From assembly GCA_028282785.1 (NCBI GenBank), contig JANQHE010000034.1, forward strand, positions 1-64,000: DNA of 64,000 bases, given 5' to 3'. A program made the translations under genes and the position numbers. Below the pieces are notes generated by a model, which saw only the letters and a list, made by a program, of their open reading frames with translations, did not search any database and was not told the origin of the DNA. Each line of letters begins with the position of its first letter. Positions within the stretch are counted from its first letter, which is position 1. Source of the stretch: Bacteroidales bacterium (GTDB taxonomy: Bacteria > Bacteroidota > Bacteroidia > Bacteroidales > UBA12077). This document shows, in pieces, positions 9,031 through 17,176 of the stretch.

Positions 9031-10302
9031 ATGAAAGTATTTAAATCTTTTCGCCTTTTATCTAAAACAACACTGTTTTATTTAATTTTTATTTTAATTA
9101 CCTTTTTTTTCGGTGCACAGTTTATGATCAATAAAATAGATCAATTTGCCATAAAAGAAACTGAGCATAGCTTTAACAAAAGAGAAAAACATCTTATAAA
9201 ATATCTTGAAGAGCATGATACCTTAAAACGTTTTCGAACAACACTTATCTCTCCTATAAATAAAAATGATACGGTAAATTACCCCCGGTACAACGATACT
9301 TTGATTTATAATGACGAGTTGGGAGAAAGCCATCTTCACCGTCAAAAAGTTCTGATAATAAAAGCTAAGGAGGAATATTTTTTAGTAAAGATGTTTATTA
9401 ACATCGATGTTTTTACAAAGTTAAAAAGGGGTATTTCAAAAAGAATTATACTGGCATTTATAATACTGGCTCTTGCAATAATATTGTTTACTGTATTTAT
9501 GTCCGGGCATTTATTAAAACCATTTCACAGGATATTGGAACATATGAATAGCTATAAAGTAGGAAAAGGCATTAAATTCCGGGATGTAATAACGTCAACT
9601 TTGGAGTTTAAGAAGATGCAGTTTTTATTTAAACGTATGATAGACAGAACAGAAGATGATTACCGGAAACTAAAGGAGTATACAGAAAATATGGCTCATG
9701 AAATACAAACACCATTAACAATCATCAGGAATAAAACCGAAAAACTAATTTCGGATGAAACTGTAATGGATAATCATAAAGATTCGGTAAAAGTTATTTA
9801 TGATGAAACAAATCATCTTTCGAAATTAGGGTCAACATTAAATTTATTGACAAAGATTGAAAACCAAGAATATACAAATTCAGTAAGTTTAACTACAGAG
9901 CAAATTGTGTTAAAACACCTGGATTCTATTAACGAACTTGTAGAATTAAAATCACTACTGATAGAAACTAAATTAAATAGTGGACATAAGATTTTAATAG
10001 ACCCTTTCTTATTTGATATAATCCTGAAAAACCTTTTAAGAAATGCAGTGCGTTATGCTTCTAACGATGGCCCTATAAAGGTAGAAACAACACAATCATC
10101 ATTAAAAATATCTAATTTTGGCAATGAGCTAAAAGTAACAGATAACCAAATTTTTGAACGATTTTATACTTCGGATTGCTCAAGCCAGTCTTTAGGTTTG
10201 GGATTGGCCCTGGTAAAAAGAATTTGTGATTTAAATCAATTGCGGATCAGATATTCTTATATGGAGAAGCAACATATATTTATTATTGATTCATATAATT
10301 AA
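9031..10302 (+). CDS. Sensor histidine kinase, partner of the 8345 regulator
   Basis: A 423-residue membrane kinase with two transmembrane segments (about 12-32 and 146-168) enclosing a ~110-residue periplasmic sensor. The dimerisation helix contains H223 in ENMAHEIQTPL, followed by a HATPase domain with the N box (LKNLLRNAVRYASN) and the G2-like motif GLGLALVKRIC. The usual DxGxG G1 box is replaced by ISNFGNEL, so Asn stands where the adenine-binding Asp normally is. Similar forms occur in Bacteroidota kinases of this type, so it may still be active. The domain layout matches small-signal envelope sensors; the ligand is unknown. It is translationally close-coupled to the response regulator. 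Confidence 0.93.
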   Translation: MKVFKSFRLLSKTTLFYLIFILITFFFGAQFMINKIDQFAIKETEHSFNKREKHLIKYLEEHDTLKRFRTTLISPINKNDTVNYPRYNDTLIYNDELGESHLHRQKVLIIKAKEEYFLVKMFINIDVFTKLKRGISKRIILAFIILALAIILFTVFMSGHLLKPFHRILEHMNSYKVGKGIKFRDVITSTLEFKKMQFLFKRMIDRTEDDYRKLKEYTENMAHEIQTPLTIIRNKTEKLISDETVMDNHKDSVKVIYDETNHLSKLGSTLNLLTKIENQEYTNSVSLTTEQIVLKHLDSINELVELKSLLIETKLNSGHKILIDPFLFDIILKNLLRNAVRYASNDGPIKVETTQSSLKISNFGNELKVTDNQIFERFYTSDCSSQSLGLGLALVKRICDLNQLRIRYSYMEKQHIFIIDSYN

Positions 10303-10414
10303 CAAATACCTCAATTTATATTCATCAAACTGTAAGTATTGTAATTTTTTGGTGTCATAAGCAAAAAACAAAATTGCTACAGATTTTGGATAAGATTTCT
10401 ACAAAATCGAATTA

Positions 10415-10422
10415 TAGTTTTG
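10415..10422 (+). promoter_or_regulatory. -7 box upstream of receptor paralogue 2
   Basis: TAGTTTTG matches TAnnTTTG, 25 bases before the ATG at 10448. This gives the receptor a possible promoter of its own, separate from the kinase operon. No clear -33 element is visible at the expected distance. Confidence 0.4.
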
Positions 10423-10447
10423 AATAAAAATTTAATTAAGAATTAAG

Positions 10448-12904
10448 ATGTTTAGAAAACTTTTTTTACTAGTGCTGTTGATAGGATTTTCAACAGCGGT
10501 ATTCTCTGAAACAATTCCTGGAGAAGCCCCAAAAGGAACATTAAAAGGATTTGTATTTGATATTGATTCTGATCAGCCATTGGAATATGCTACCATTTCA
10601 GTGCATAGCATGAGAGAGAATAAGGCAATTAACGGAACTATTACAGATGCAGCAGGATTTTTTAAAATAAAAAATGTTGACTATGGAATGTATAGGATTG
10701 ATATCACTTTTATAGGATATAAAACAAAAACTATTGAACGAGTTGCAATAAGACCCGATAACAGGGAGGTAGATTTAGGAAAGGTGACTTTGGAACCGGC
10801 TGTGGAAAAAATTGATGAGGCTGTAGTAGTTGCAGACAGGCCAACCATGACATATAAAATTGATAAAAAAATAATTAATGTTAGCCAGCAACACACTTCT
10901 GCTTCAGGAACAGCTGTTGAAATATTAGAAACCATTCCATCGATTACAGTTGATATTGAAGGAAATGTTAGCTTAAGAGGAAGTGAGAGTTTTACGGTCT
11001 TAATCGATAATAAACCTACTGTTTTAGATCCAAGTGATGCTTTAAGCCAAATACCTGCAAGTGCAATTGAAAATATTGAGGTAATTACTAATCCTTCTGC
11101 AAAATATGATCCTGATGGTACATCAGGTATCATTAATATTATTACAAAGAAAAATAAATTACAGGGATTTAATGGAATTGTAAATTTGAATGCAGGAATG
11201 TATAAGAGATATGGTGGTGATTTCCTCATAAATTGGAGAAAAGAACGTGTTAATATTTTTTTTGGTGCCGATTTTAACAATAGAAATATGGAAGGAGAGT
11301 GGGATAGTGAAAACAGAACAACCATTGATGATACAACATCTTATATACTCTCGGATGGCGATTTTGAACGCGGACGTATTTCATATAGTTTTAGAGGTGG
11401 ATTAGATTGGACTTTAAATCCCCGAAATACAATAAATTTTGAAGTAAGAACAGGATATCGGGAAAGAAAAAGCGATAATTTAACAGACTATCGGGAATAT
11501 ACAAATCCGGCTACGGAAAGCTTTAATTATCTGAGTGAAGAAACATCTTCAAGAGGAGGATGGTATTATAATTATAGCCTGGGTTATACCCATAAATTCT
11601 TAAAAAAGGGACATCAATTATATACACTTTTAAATTATAGAATGAACGATTCTGAGGAAGAATCTATAAATGAACTTTTTGATATTTCCGGTATTTTAAC
11701 AAGCGGGCAAAAATCTTATGAGTCCGGCCCAAGTAATGATTATAGGGTTCAAATGGACTATACTTTACCGCTGCGGGAGAATGATAAACTTGAAGCTGGC
11801 TATATTATGAGAATTGATATAAGCGATGAATTATCAGAATTAGAAGAGTACAATACATTAACACAAACATATGACTATCAGACTGATTTTAGGCATGATG
11901 TCGATCATTATAGTGAGATTCATGCTATGTATACAACATATTCCGGTGAGATCGGAAGTTTTGGATACCAGGGAGGATTACGCGGAGAGTATACATACAG
12001 AGACATTACATTAACAGAAACCAATGAAACATCGTTAATTGATCGCTTTGATATTTTCCCAACAATTCACTTTTCTTATAATACACCCAAAGAGAATCAA
12101 TTTATGGCTAGCTACTCAAGAAGAATTCGAAGGCCAAGAAGTTGGCATTTGGAACCATTCATTACATGGATCGATGCATATAATGTAAGAAGAGGTAATC
12201 CTGATTTATTACCACAATATATTGATTCATATGAATTAAGCCATATCTTAAAGTTTGGCAGAAATACATTCTCTGTGGATGGATATTACCGAATTACAAA
12301 TAATAAGATTGAACGTATTAGAAGTGTTTATCAGGAAAATGTATTTTTAAGTACCCATGAGAACGTTGGTAAAGATTATTCTTTAGGTATTGAACTAATG
12401 CTTGGATTAGATATAACCAAGTGGTGGCACTTGGACCTGATGGGAAATATTTATGATTATAGAGTCGAGGGTACTTTTGAATATGAATCGGATGGAGAAA
12501 CAAAAATTGCTGATTTTTCCGAGAATAGTTTTAATTGGAATTCCAGATTAAATAATACCATACGATTAGGTAAATCAACCAGAGTGCAACTAAATGGAAT
12601 GTACAATAGTCCAACAGTTTCCGCACAAGGCGAACGCGAAGGGTTTTTTATGACCAATCTTGCAGTTCGTCAAAGCTTTTACAAGAATAAATTAGCGGCA
12701 ACATTACAAGTGAGAGATTTGCTTGGCACTATGAGCCATTCTTCAACCTATGAAGGTGATGGGTTTTACTCATATTACGATTTTCAGCCAAATACACCGT
12801 TGGTTACTTTAACATTGTCGTTAAAACTGAATAATTACAAACCGGATAGAAGAAATAGAAATCAGGAATCTGATGATATGGGTGAAGGTGAAGAAGGATT
12901 CTAA
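10448..12904 (+). CDS. TonB-dependent receptor-like outer membrane beta-barrel protein (paralogue 2)
   Basis: An 818-residue outer-membrane protein. It has a signal peptide (1-21, ending TAVFS), a carboxypeptidase-regulatory-like domain at about 30-120 (LKGFVFDIDSDQPLEYATIS), a plug at about 125-240 (IENIEVITNPSAKYDPDG) and a beta-barrel of the OMP_b-brl_3 type with SYSRRIRRPRSWHLEPF. It is the paralogue of the 804-residue protein at 2605-5019; the two share order and many blocks. It ends in an acidic tail (DDMGEGEEGF). It lies 145 bases behind the sensor kinase and has its own -7 box. The cargo is unknown. A bidirectional hairpin follows. Confidence 0.9.
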   Translation: MFRKLFLLVLLIGFSTAVFSETIPGEAPKGTLKGFVFDIDSDQPLEYATISVHSMRENKAINGTITDAAGFFKIKNVDYGMYRIDITFIGYKTKTIERVAIRPDNREVDLGKVTLEPAVEKIDEAVVVADRPTMTYKIDKKIINVSQQHTSASGTAVEILETIPSITVDIEGNVSLRGSESFTVLIDNKPTVLDPSDALSQIPASAIENIEVITNPSAKYDPDGTSGIINIITKKNKLQGFNGIVNLNAGMYKRYGGDFLINWRKERVNIFFGADFNNRNMEGEWDSENRTTIDDTTSYILSDGDFERGRISYSFRGGLDWTLNPRNTINFEVRTGYRERKSDNLTDYREYTNPATESFNYLSEETSSRGGWYYNYSLGYTHKFLKKGHQLYTLLNYRMNDSEEESINELFDISGILTSGQKSYESGPSNDYRVQMDYTLPLRENDKLEAGYIMRIDISDELSELEEYNTLTQTYDYQTDFRHDVDHYSEIHAMYTTYSGEIGSFGYQGGLRGEYTYRDITLTETNETSLIDRFDIFPTIHFSYNTPKENQFMASYSRRIRRPRSWHLEPFITWIDAYNVRRGNPDLLPQYIDSYELSHILKFGRNTFSVDGYYRITNNKIERIRSVYQENVFLSTHENVGKDYSLGIELMLGLDITKWWHLDLMGNIYDYRVEGTFEYESDGETKIADFSENSFNWNSRLNNTIRLGKSTRVQLNGMYNSPTVSAQGEREGFFMTNLAVRQSFYKNKLAATLQVRDLLGTMSHSSTYEGDGFYSYYDFQPNTPLVTLTLSLKLNNYKPDRRNRNQESDDMGEGEEGF

Positions 12905-12906
12905 TT

Positions 12907-12981
12907 AAAATGTTCCCTCCCAATACTGATAATTTATCCGCCATGTCTACCTTTAGGCAGGCTATTGGGAGGAAACATTTT
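12907..12981. terminator. Bidirectional hairpin terminator with repeat-like loop
   Basis: The left arm AAAATGTTCCCTCCCAATA (12907-12925) and right arm TATTGGGAGGAAACATTTT (12963-12981) pair over 19 bp with one mismatch. They sit between the convergent receptor (stop at 12904) and the DUF2892 gene. Flanking A and T runs suit termination in both directions. The 37-base loop carries a CCGCC...AGGCAGG segment that resembles the GC-rich palindromic repeats dispersed in many Bacteroidota genomes. Confidence 0.8.
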
Positions 12982-12983
12982 GT

Positions 12984-13196
12984 TTAATCAGCTTTTTCCA
13001 TAGGACAGGTTCGTAAACCAAAAATACTATAGAGCGGGCAAAAGCTTACAAAACTGGTAAGCAAGAAAACACCCGCTACGATCAATAATACAGTTCCTAA
13101 TATTCCTGATATTACATTCGTGAAGAATAAAACTGTTACTATAATAGCTAATAACGTTCGAATTACCCTGTCTGCGATTCCCATATTTTTTTTCAT
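12984..13196 (-). CDS. DUF2892 (YgaP-like) inner-membrane protein
   Basis: A 70-residue protein starting MKKNMGIADRVIRTLLAI, with two hydrophobic segments (about 13-30 and 33-52) and a Cys-containing tail (SFCPLYSIFGLRTCP). This is the usual form of the DUF2892 family, the membrane portion also found behind rhodanese domains in YgaP. Family members are small inner-membrane proteins of unsettled role; the two Cys residues are typical. The ATG gives full family length. It is 60 bases downstream of the class D beta-lactamase gene on the same strand and may share its transcript. Confidence 0.85.
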   Translation of the reverse strand: MKKNMGIADRVIRTLLAIIVTVLFFTNVISGILGTVLLIVAGVFLLTSFVSFCPLYSIFGLRTCPMEKAD

Positions 13197-13256
13197 GATA
13201 TATTGTTTTAGTTTTAAATCTTATTCTAAAACAACTTTAATAATGATATGTTTATT

Positions 13257-14087
13257 CTAATCAATTAAATTGAATTCTCTTAATATATTCCAAGTTATAT
13301 CCTTTCTATATTTATGTACAGTATCATATTCAGGTGCAGTAACATTTAATGCAAAGAAATATACATTATTATCTGTTTCTACGTAACCAACCATCCACCC
13401 AATGAAAAGGGTATTTTTAATATCTCCACCACCGGTTTTATAACTAAATTTATAATCATCGGTCTGTTCTTGAAGAAATATTTTTTTACTGATATACATT
13501 GTTTTATCAGTTAAATCAAATTCGTTGGTGTAAAATTTCTTCAGAAAATCGACTTGTTGTTTTGCAGATATTTTTAACGATCCGTTTAACCAAAATTCAT
13601 CAATTTTACCGGTAATCATTTGATTGCCGTAACTAAATAATTCAACATATTTGTTTAAGTCATATTCTCCAATTCTGCGGGCTAATTCCTGGTAAAACCA
13701 AACTACCGAATTGTCAAAGGCAGATTCTAAGGTATGATCCTTGTTCCAATTTAATTTAGCCCAAAAATCCTGTTCGGGATCTCTTTCTTTATCCCATTTT
13801 ATTACTGAATTCTGATTGTTAATTGCACCTGTTTCAATACCGATTACCGTATTAACAATTTTAAATGTGGATAATGGAGTGAATTGCTTTTGGCATTTCA
13901 TAATATCCCTGTAGAAATATGAATCATTGTTTAAATCGTAAAGAACAATGCAGCCTGGAATGTTATTGAAATAAGGTTGTATTTTACTAGTATCTGACCT
14001 TTCCCAGATAACATCATTTTGTGCATTTAAGTTTTGAATTAAAATAATATATACACAAGTAAATAAAATAGTTATGAGTGATTTCAT
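13257..14087 (-). CDS. Class D (OXA-like) beta-lactamase
   Basis: A 276-residue exported protein of normal class D length with a signal peptide (1-22, ending NLNAQ). All class D active-site motifs are present: S73-T-F-K76, with S73 as nucleophile and K76 as the usually carboxylated lysine; S127-V-V; Y153-G-N; and K217-T-G followed by a Trp-containing strand (GWMVGYVE). The FWLNGSLKISAKQQ segment is also typical. These enzymes hydrolyse penicillins and, in some cases, oxacillin or carbapenems in the periplasm; the spectrum cannot be read here. It is the third gene of a minus-strand group behind the PLP decarboxylase (45-base gap) and serine hydrolase. No mobile element flanks it, so it looks chromosomal and intrinsic. 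Confidence 0.93.
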   Translation of the reverse strand: MKSLITILFTCVYIILIQNLNAQNDVIWERSDTSKIQPYFNNIPGCIVLYDLNNDSYFYRDIMKCQKQFTPLSTFKIVNTVIGIETGAINNQNSVIKWDKERDPEQDFWAKLNWNKDHTLESAFDNSVVWFYQELARRIGEYDLNKYVELFSYGNQMITGKIDEFWLNGSLKISAKQQVDFLKKFYTNEFDLTDKTMYISKKIFLQEQTDDYKFSYKTGGGDIKNTLFIGWMVGYVETDNNVYFFALNVTAPEYDTVHKYRKDITWNILREFNLID

Positions 14088-14132
14088 TTCTAATCAGTTT
14101 AATATTTATATAAAGTTAAATAATAAAATTAT

Positions 14133-15416
14133 TTACTCCGACCAGTAATCTAAAATATCAGTTAATTTTTCTCTTTTTCTTAATACTTCATATGAATCAT
14201 TGTTAATACCTATAATTTTGGGTAACAGCCTGCTAACATATTTCGACCACATACTAAATGTATAACCTCCGGTATCGTGAATAACAATATAATCTCCTTC
14301 ACTTGCTTCAGGTAGTTCAACATCTCTTGCTACAATATCATTGGCAAAACACAATGGTCCGGCAATATGGTAATTTTTGGTTTTTCCGGCCTGCTTTAAT
14401 TTACCTGTTTTATCAAGTAATGAAAATTCATGATACCAGTTATCAGGATTTAAGCATTCACGCAATAGGATATCAGCTCCCGAATGAATAATAAGTGTGT
14501 TACTTTCTTCATAGTGTTTAACATATTCAACTTTGCTTATAATAAATCCTGAATTAGCATGCAGGTATCTCCCAAATTCAGTTATTACCTGAAGTTTGTT
14601 AAGGTTATAACAGGTTAACATTTCACTGATTTTTTCACCGTATTCGATAATATCAGTAGGTGACATATTATGATGATATGAAACAGGTAATCCTCCGCCA
14701 ATGTCAATAAAGAAAACTTCTCTATGATCAACTTTTAATAGTTCGTTTATTTCCTTAATGAGTTTTAGCCCTGATTCAATTCCATTTAATAACAATTCCA
14801 CCTCACAACCTTGAGAACCAATATGAAGATGAATTCCGGTTAACCAATTGTATTTTTTAAAGCAATCCAGAATTTCTTGTTTATGGGACTTTAGAGGAAC
14901 TCCGAATTTTGAATATTCTCCGGCAAGTGAAGTTGATATGATTTTACCATAACCAACCTGCGGATTAACTCTAAGACCTATTGTGCTTTCTGATTTAACT
15001 GATTTTTTAATTTTTGCAATCCGGTCCAGCTCCATTATTGAATCTGCATTGATGTGGAAATCTTTTTTTAAAGCATATTCCAGTTCACTATGTGTTTTGG
15101 CGGGAGAATCAAAAACAATTTTATTATTGTTAAATCCTGCTTTTTGCGCTAAAAATAGTTCTCCTTTAGATGCGGCCTCAGAACCAAATCCGATTTTTTT
15201 TATTTCATGTAATACTTTAATTAATGGGTTTGCTTTAATGGCTGTAGTATGGAACGTACTTTCAGGAAAAGCTTTTCTTAAAAGCTTTATTTTATAAAAA
15301 AGATGGTTGAAATCATAAAATACAGCACTTGTATCATCGATTGTATTAAATAATCCTGAATTTATACAGGATGAGACATATGTCTGGATATTTTTAAGGG
15401 AGATAAAGTGATCCAT
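14133..15416 (-). CDS. Fold-type III PLP-dependent decarboxylase, diaminopimelate/ornithine decarboxylase-like
   Basis: A 427-residue alanine-racemase-fold enzyme. The PLP lysine is K61 in FHTTAIKANP. GVHLHIGSQG-type residues (GIHLHIGSQG) and a glycine-rich FIDIGGGLPVSY phosphate-binding loop follow, and the C-terminal domain carries GPLCFANDIV, matching the Cys-x-x-x-Asp active-site block of diaminopimelate decarboxylase. The last block, TGGYTFSMWSKYVSRLLPK, differs from the usual housekeeping LysA ending (Ala/Gly-Tyr...Ser-Ser-x-Tyr-Asn), so the substrate may be another amino acid or a carrier-bound one. It sits 17 bases behind the serine hydrolase and 45 before the beta-lactamase, suggesting one operon. 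I do not assign lysA. Confidence 0.8.
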   Translation of the reverse strand: MDHFISLKNIQTYVSSCINSGLFNTIDDTSAVFYDFNHLFYKIKLLRKAFPESTFHTTAIKANPLIKVLHEIKKIGFGSEAASKGELFLAQKAGFNNNKIVFDSPAKTHSELEYALKKDFHINADSIMELDRIAKIKKSVKSESTIGLRVNPQVGYGKIISTSLAGEYSKFGVPLKSHKQEILDCFKKYNWLTGIHLHIGSQGCEVELLLNGIESGLKLIKEINELLKVDHREVFFIDIGGGLPVSYHHNMSPTDIIEYGEKISEMLTCYNLNKLQVITEFGRYLHANSGFIISKVEYVKHYEESNTLIIHSGADILLRECLNPDNWYHEFSLLDKTGKLKQAGKTKNYHIAGPLCFANDIVARDVELPEASEGDYIVIHDTGGYTFSMWSKYVSRLLPKIIGINNDSYEVLRKREKLTDILDYWSE

Positions 15417-15433
15417 CCGGTTTTGATTTGAGA

Positions 15434-16963
15434 TTAATTTATTTTTTTAAAATCTAAGTTTTTAAAATGAAAATCGTGACTTGGTAAATCAATTTTAAAT
15501 CCGATAACTTTTTTAGAATCATTTATATCAAAAGTAACCAACCCAAAAGGTAAAAACGGATCTTTAAAGTCAACTCTATATGTATTTTGATTCCAATGTT
15601 CCATTTTACTAATAAAAATGTTTTTTGCCGGAAGTAAGGTGCAAAATAATTCTCCGTTTTTCACTTTAATCTCCGCATTACCATACATTTTATCCTGATA
15701 TAAACCCACAAATTCAATATTATTTACATCAGGGCCGATACTTGTATCTTTAGTCTCCAAACGTTCCGAATTATATTTTTTTTCTGAGCGCTCAGATTCC
15801 GCTTTTTTATTTAAATAATACTGAATCCAGTTTTTAGTATAATGGTTTGTTGCAATATCCACTATAGAATAAAATAGAGCAGTGTTCCCAAATGTATCAA
15901 AACCATTGTTTAAAATAATTACTGCCATATTTTCTTCTGGGATTAAAGCTACTTTACTAATATATCCTGGCATACCTCCATTGTGTTCAACTATTTTTCT
16001 ATTATTGTAATCGTAGGTACTCCAACCTAAAGCATAACTTCTGAAATGTATTCCAAAGCTTTCTCTTTCTTTAGAAACTGAAAGAATAGTTTGAGGAGAA
16101 AACAGTGTTCTTATGGTTTCTTCTGATAAAATTTGTTCTCCATTATATTTTCCACCGTTTAGCCACATCTTGGTCCATTTTGCCAAGTCACGCGTACTTG
16201 ACCAGATGGAAGCAGCAGCTTTTGTTGCTTCAAAATCATAGATTTTTATTAAAGAATCATTAAAATGCGGATGCGCAATTTCTTCTGTTCCATCAAATGT
16301 ATCATTCGAAGTTCTGGTATCTACCATTTCCAGAGGATCAAGAAAAGTTTGCTTTGTGTATTTTTCCCAGGTTAGTCCTGAAACTTTTTCGATAATTTCT
16401 CCGGCAATCATATACATATTATTCTGATAGCCAAATCGTGTTCTAAAATCATATATGATTGGAACATATCTCATTCGCTCAATAACTTCTTTATTTGAAT
16501 AATCAGTGTTATACCATAAAAGATCGCCATAAAAAGTACCCATACCTGAACGATGCGCAAGTATATCTTTTATATTTAGATTCATGGTGAAATATTCGTC
16601 TTCAAGTTTAAAGTCCGGTAAATAATCAATAATCTTATCATCCCATGATATTTTGCCTTCTTCAACTAATTTTCCAATTCCTGCAGCAGTAAATGCTTTC
16701 GTACAAGAAGCAATGTTGAAAATATCATTATTATCAACAAAGTCCAATCGATTAATATTCTTGTACCCATGCGATTTCTCATAAATAATTTCCTCATCTT
16801 TTACTATGGCTATACTTAAACCTGTTGGCCTGAATTTATCAAAAACCTCTTGCGTTATTTGATCGTATTTTTCAAGATCATTTTCTTTTTTTTGAACGAA
16901 AAGAATAAGAGGAATTGCAATTACAAGTATTAATGGGATTACGAATTTTACGATGTTTTTCAT
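15434..16963 (-). CDS. Serine hydrolase of the class C beta-lactamase/DD-peptidase family
   Basis: A 509-residue protein with an N-terminal hydrophobic anchor or signal (about 6-24). The beta-lactamase/transpeptidase fold shows S86-C-T-K89 (nucleophile motif), Y179-Q-N181 and H327-N-G-G in place of the KTG triad. A C-terminal beta-barrel-like region (about 400-509, DUF3471-like) begins near NNIEFVGLYQDKMYG. Such proteins are periplasmic D-aminopeptidases, esterases or penicillin-recognising enzymes; true beta-lactamase activity is uncertain. It is the first gene of the minus-strand group with the PLP decarboxylase and class D beta-lactamase. A possible -7 box lies 36 bases upstream. Confidence 0.88.
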   Translation of the reverse strand: MKNIVKFVIPLILVIAIPLILFVQKKENDLEKYDQITQEVFDKFRPTGLSIAIVKDEEIIYEKSHGYKNINRLDFVDNNDIFNIASCTKAFTAAGIGKLVEEGKISWDDKIIDYLPDFKLEDEYFTMNLNIKDILAHRSGMGTFYGDLLWYNTDYSNKEVIERMRYVPIIYDFRTRFGYQNNMYMIAGEIIEKVSGLTWEKYTKQTFLDPLEMVDTRTSNDTFDGTEEIAHPHFNDSLIKIYDFEATKAAASIWSSTRDLAKWTKMWLNGGKYNGEQILSEETIRTLFSPQTILSVSKERESFGIHFRSYALGWSTYDYNNRKIVEHNGGMPGYISKVALIPEENMAVIILNNGFDTFGNTALFYSIVDIATNHYTKNWIQYYLNKKAESERSEKKYNSERLETKDTSIGPDVNNIEFVGLYQDKMYGNAEIKVKNGELFCTLLPAKNIFISKMEHWNQNTYRVDFKDPFLPFGLVTFDINDSKKVIGFKIDLPSHDFHFKNLDFKKIN

Positions 16964-16998
16964 GTAAGATTTTATTATAGATTACGTGATTAAATTTA

Positions 16999-17006
16999 CA
17001 AATATA
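16999..17006 (-). promoter_or_regulatory. -7 box upstream of the serine hydrolase operon
   Basis: On the minus strand the bases read TATATTTG, matching TAnnTTTG, 36 bases before the ATG at 16963. It lies in the 213-base divergent region that also holds the upstream region of the giant adhesin gene. No good -33 element is seen. Confidence 0.35.
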
Positions 17007-17176
17007 ATTGAACATATCCTGTTAAAATTCTGATCAAAAATTGGTAACTAATATAATTATATCCACGTATATATTACTTAATACTAAAGACTGGTTTTAG
17101 TTCTTTTTCGATTATTTTTTAATCGTAAACGCTCTGAGTTTTTTCAATTAAAATGTAAAATAAACACTTTCAATAT

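Noticed and set aside
10681-11325. 214-codon antisense ORF in the second receptor gene
   Set aside because: It is the reverse of strongly conserved receptor sequence and has no start context or family match.
17109-17125. CGATTA...TAATCG hairpin upstream of the adhesin
   Set aside because: The stem is only six AT-rich base pairs, which is expected by chance in this composition.
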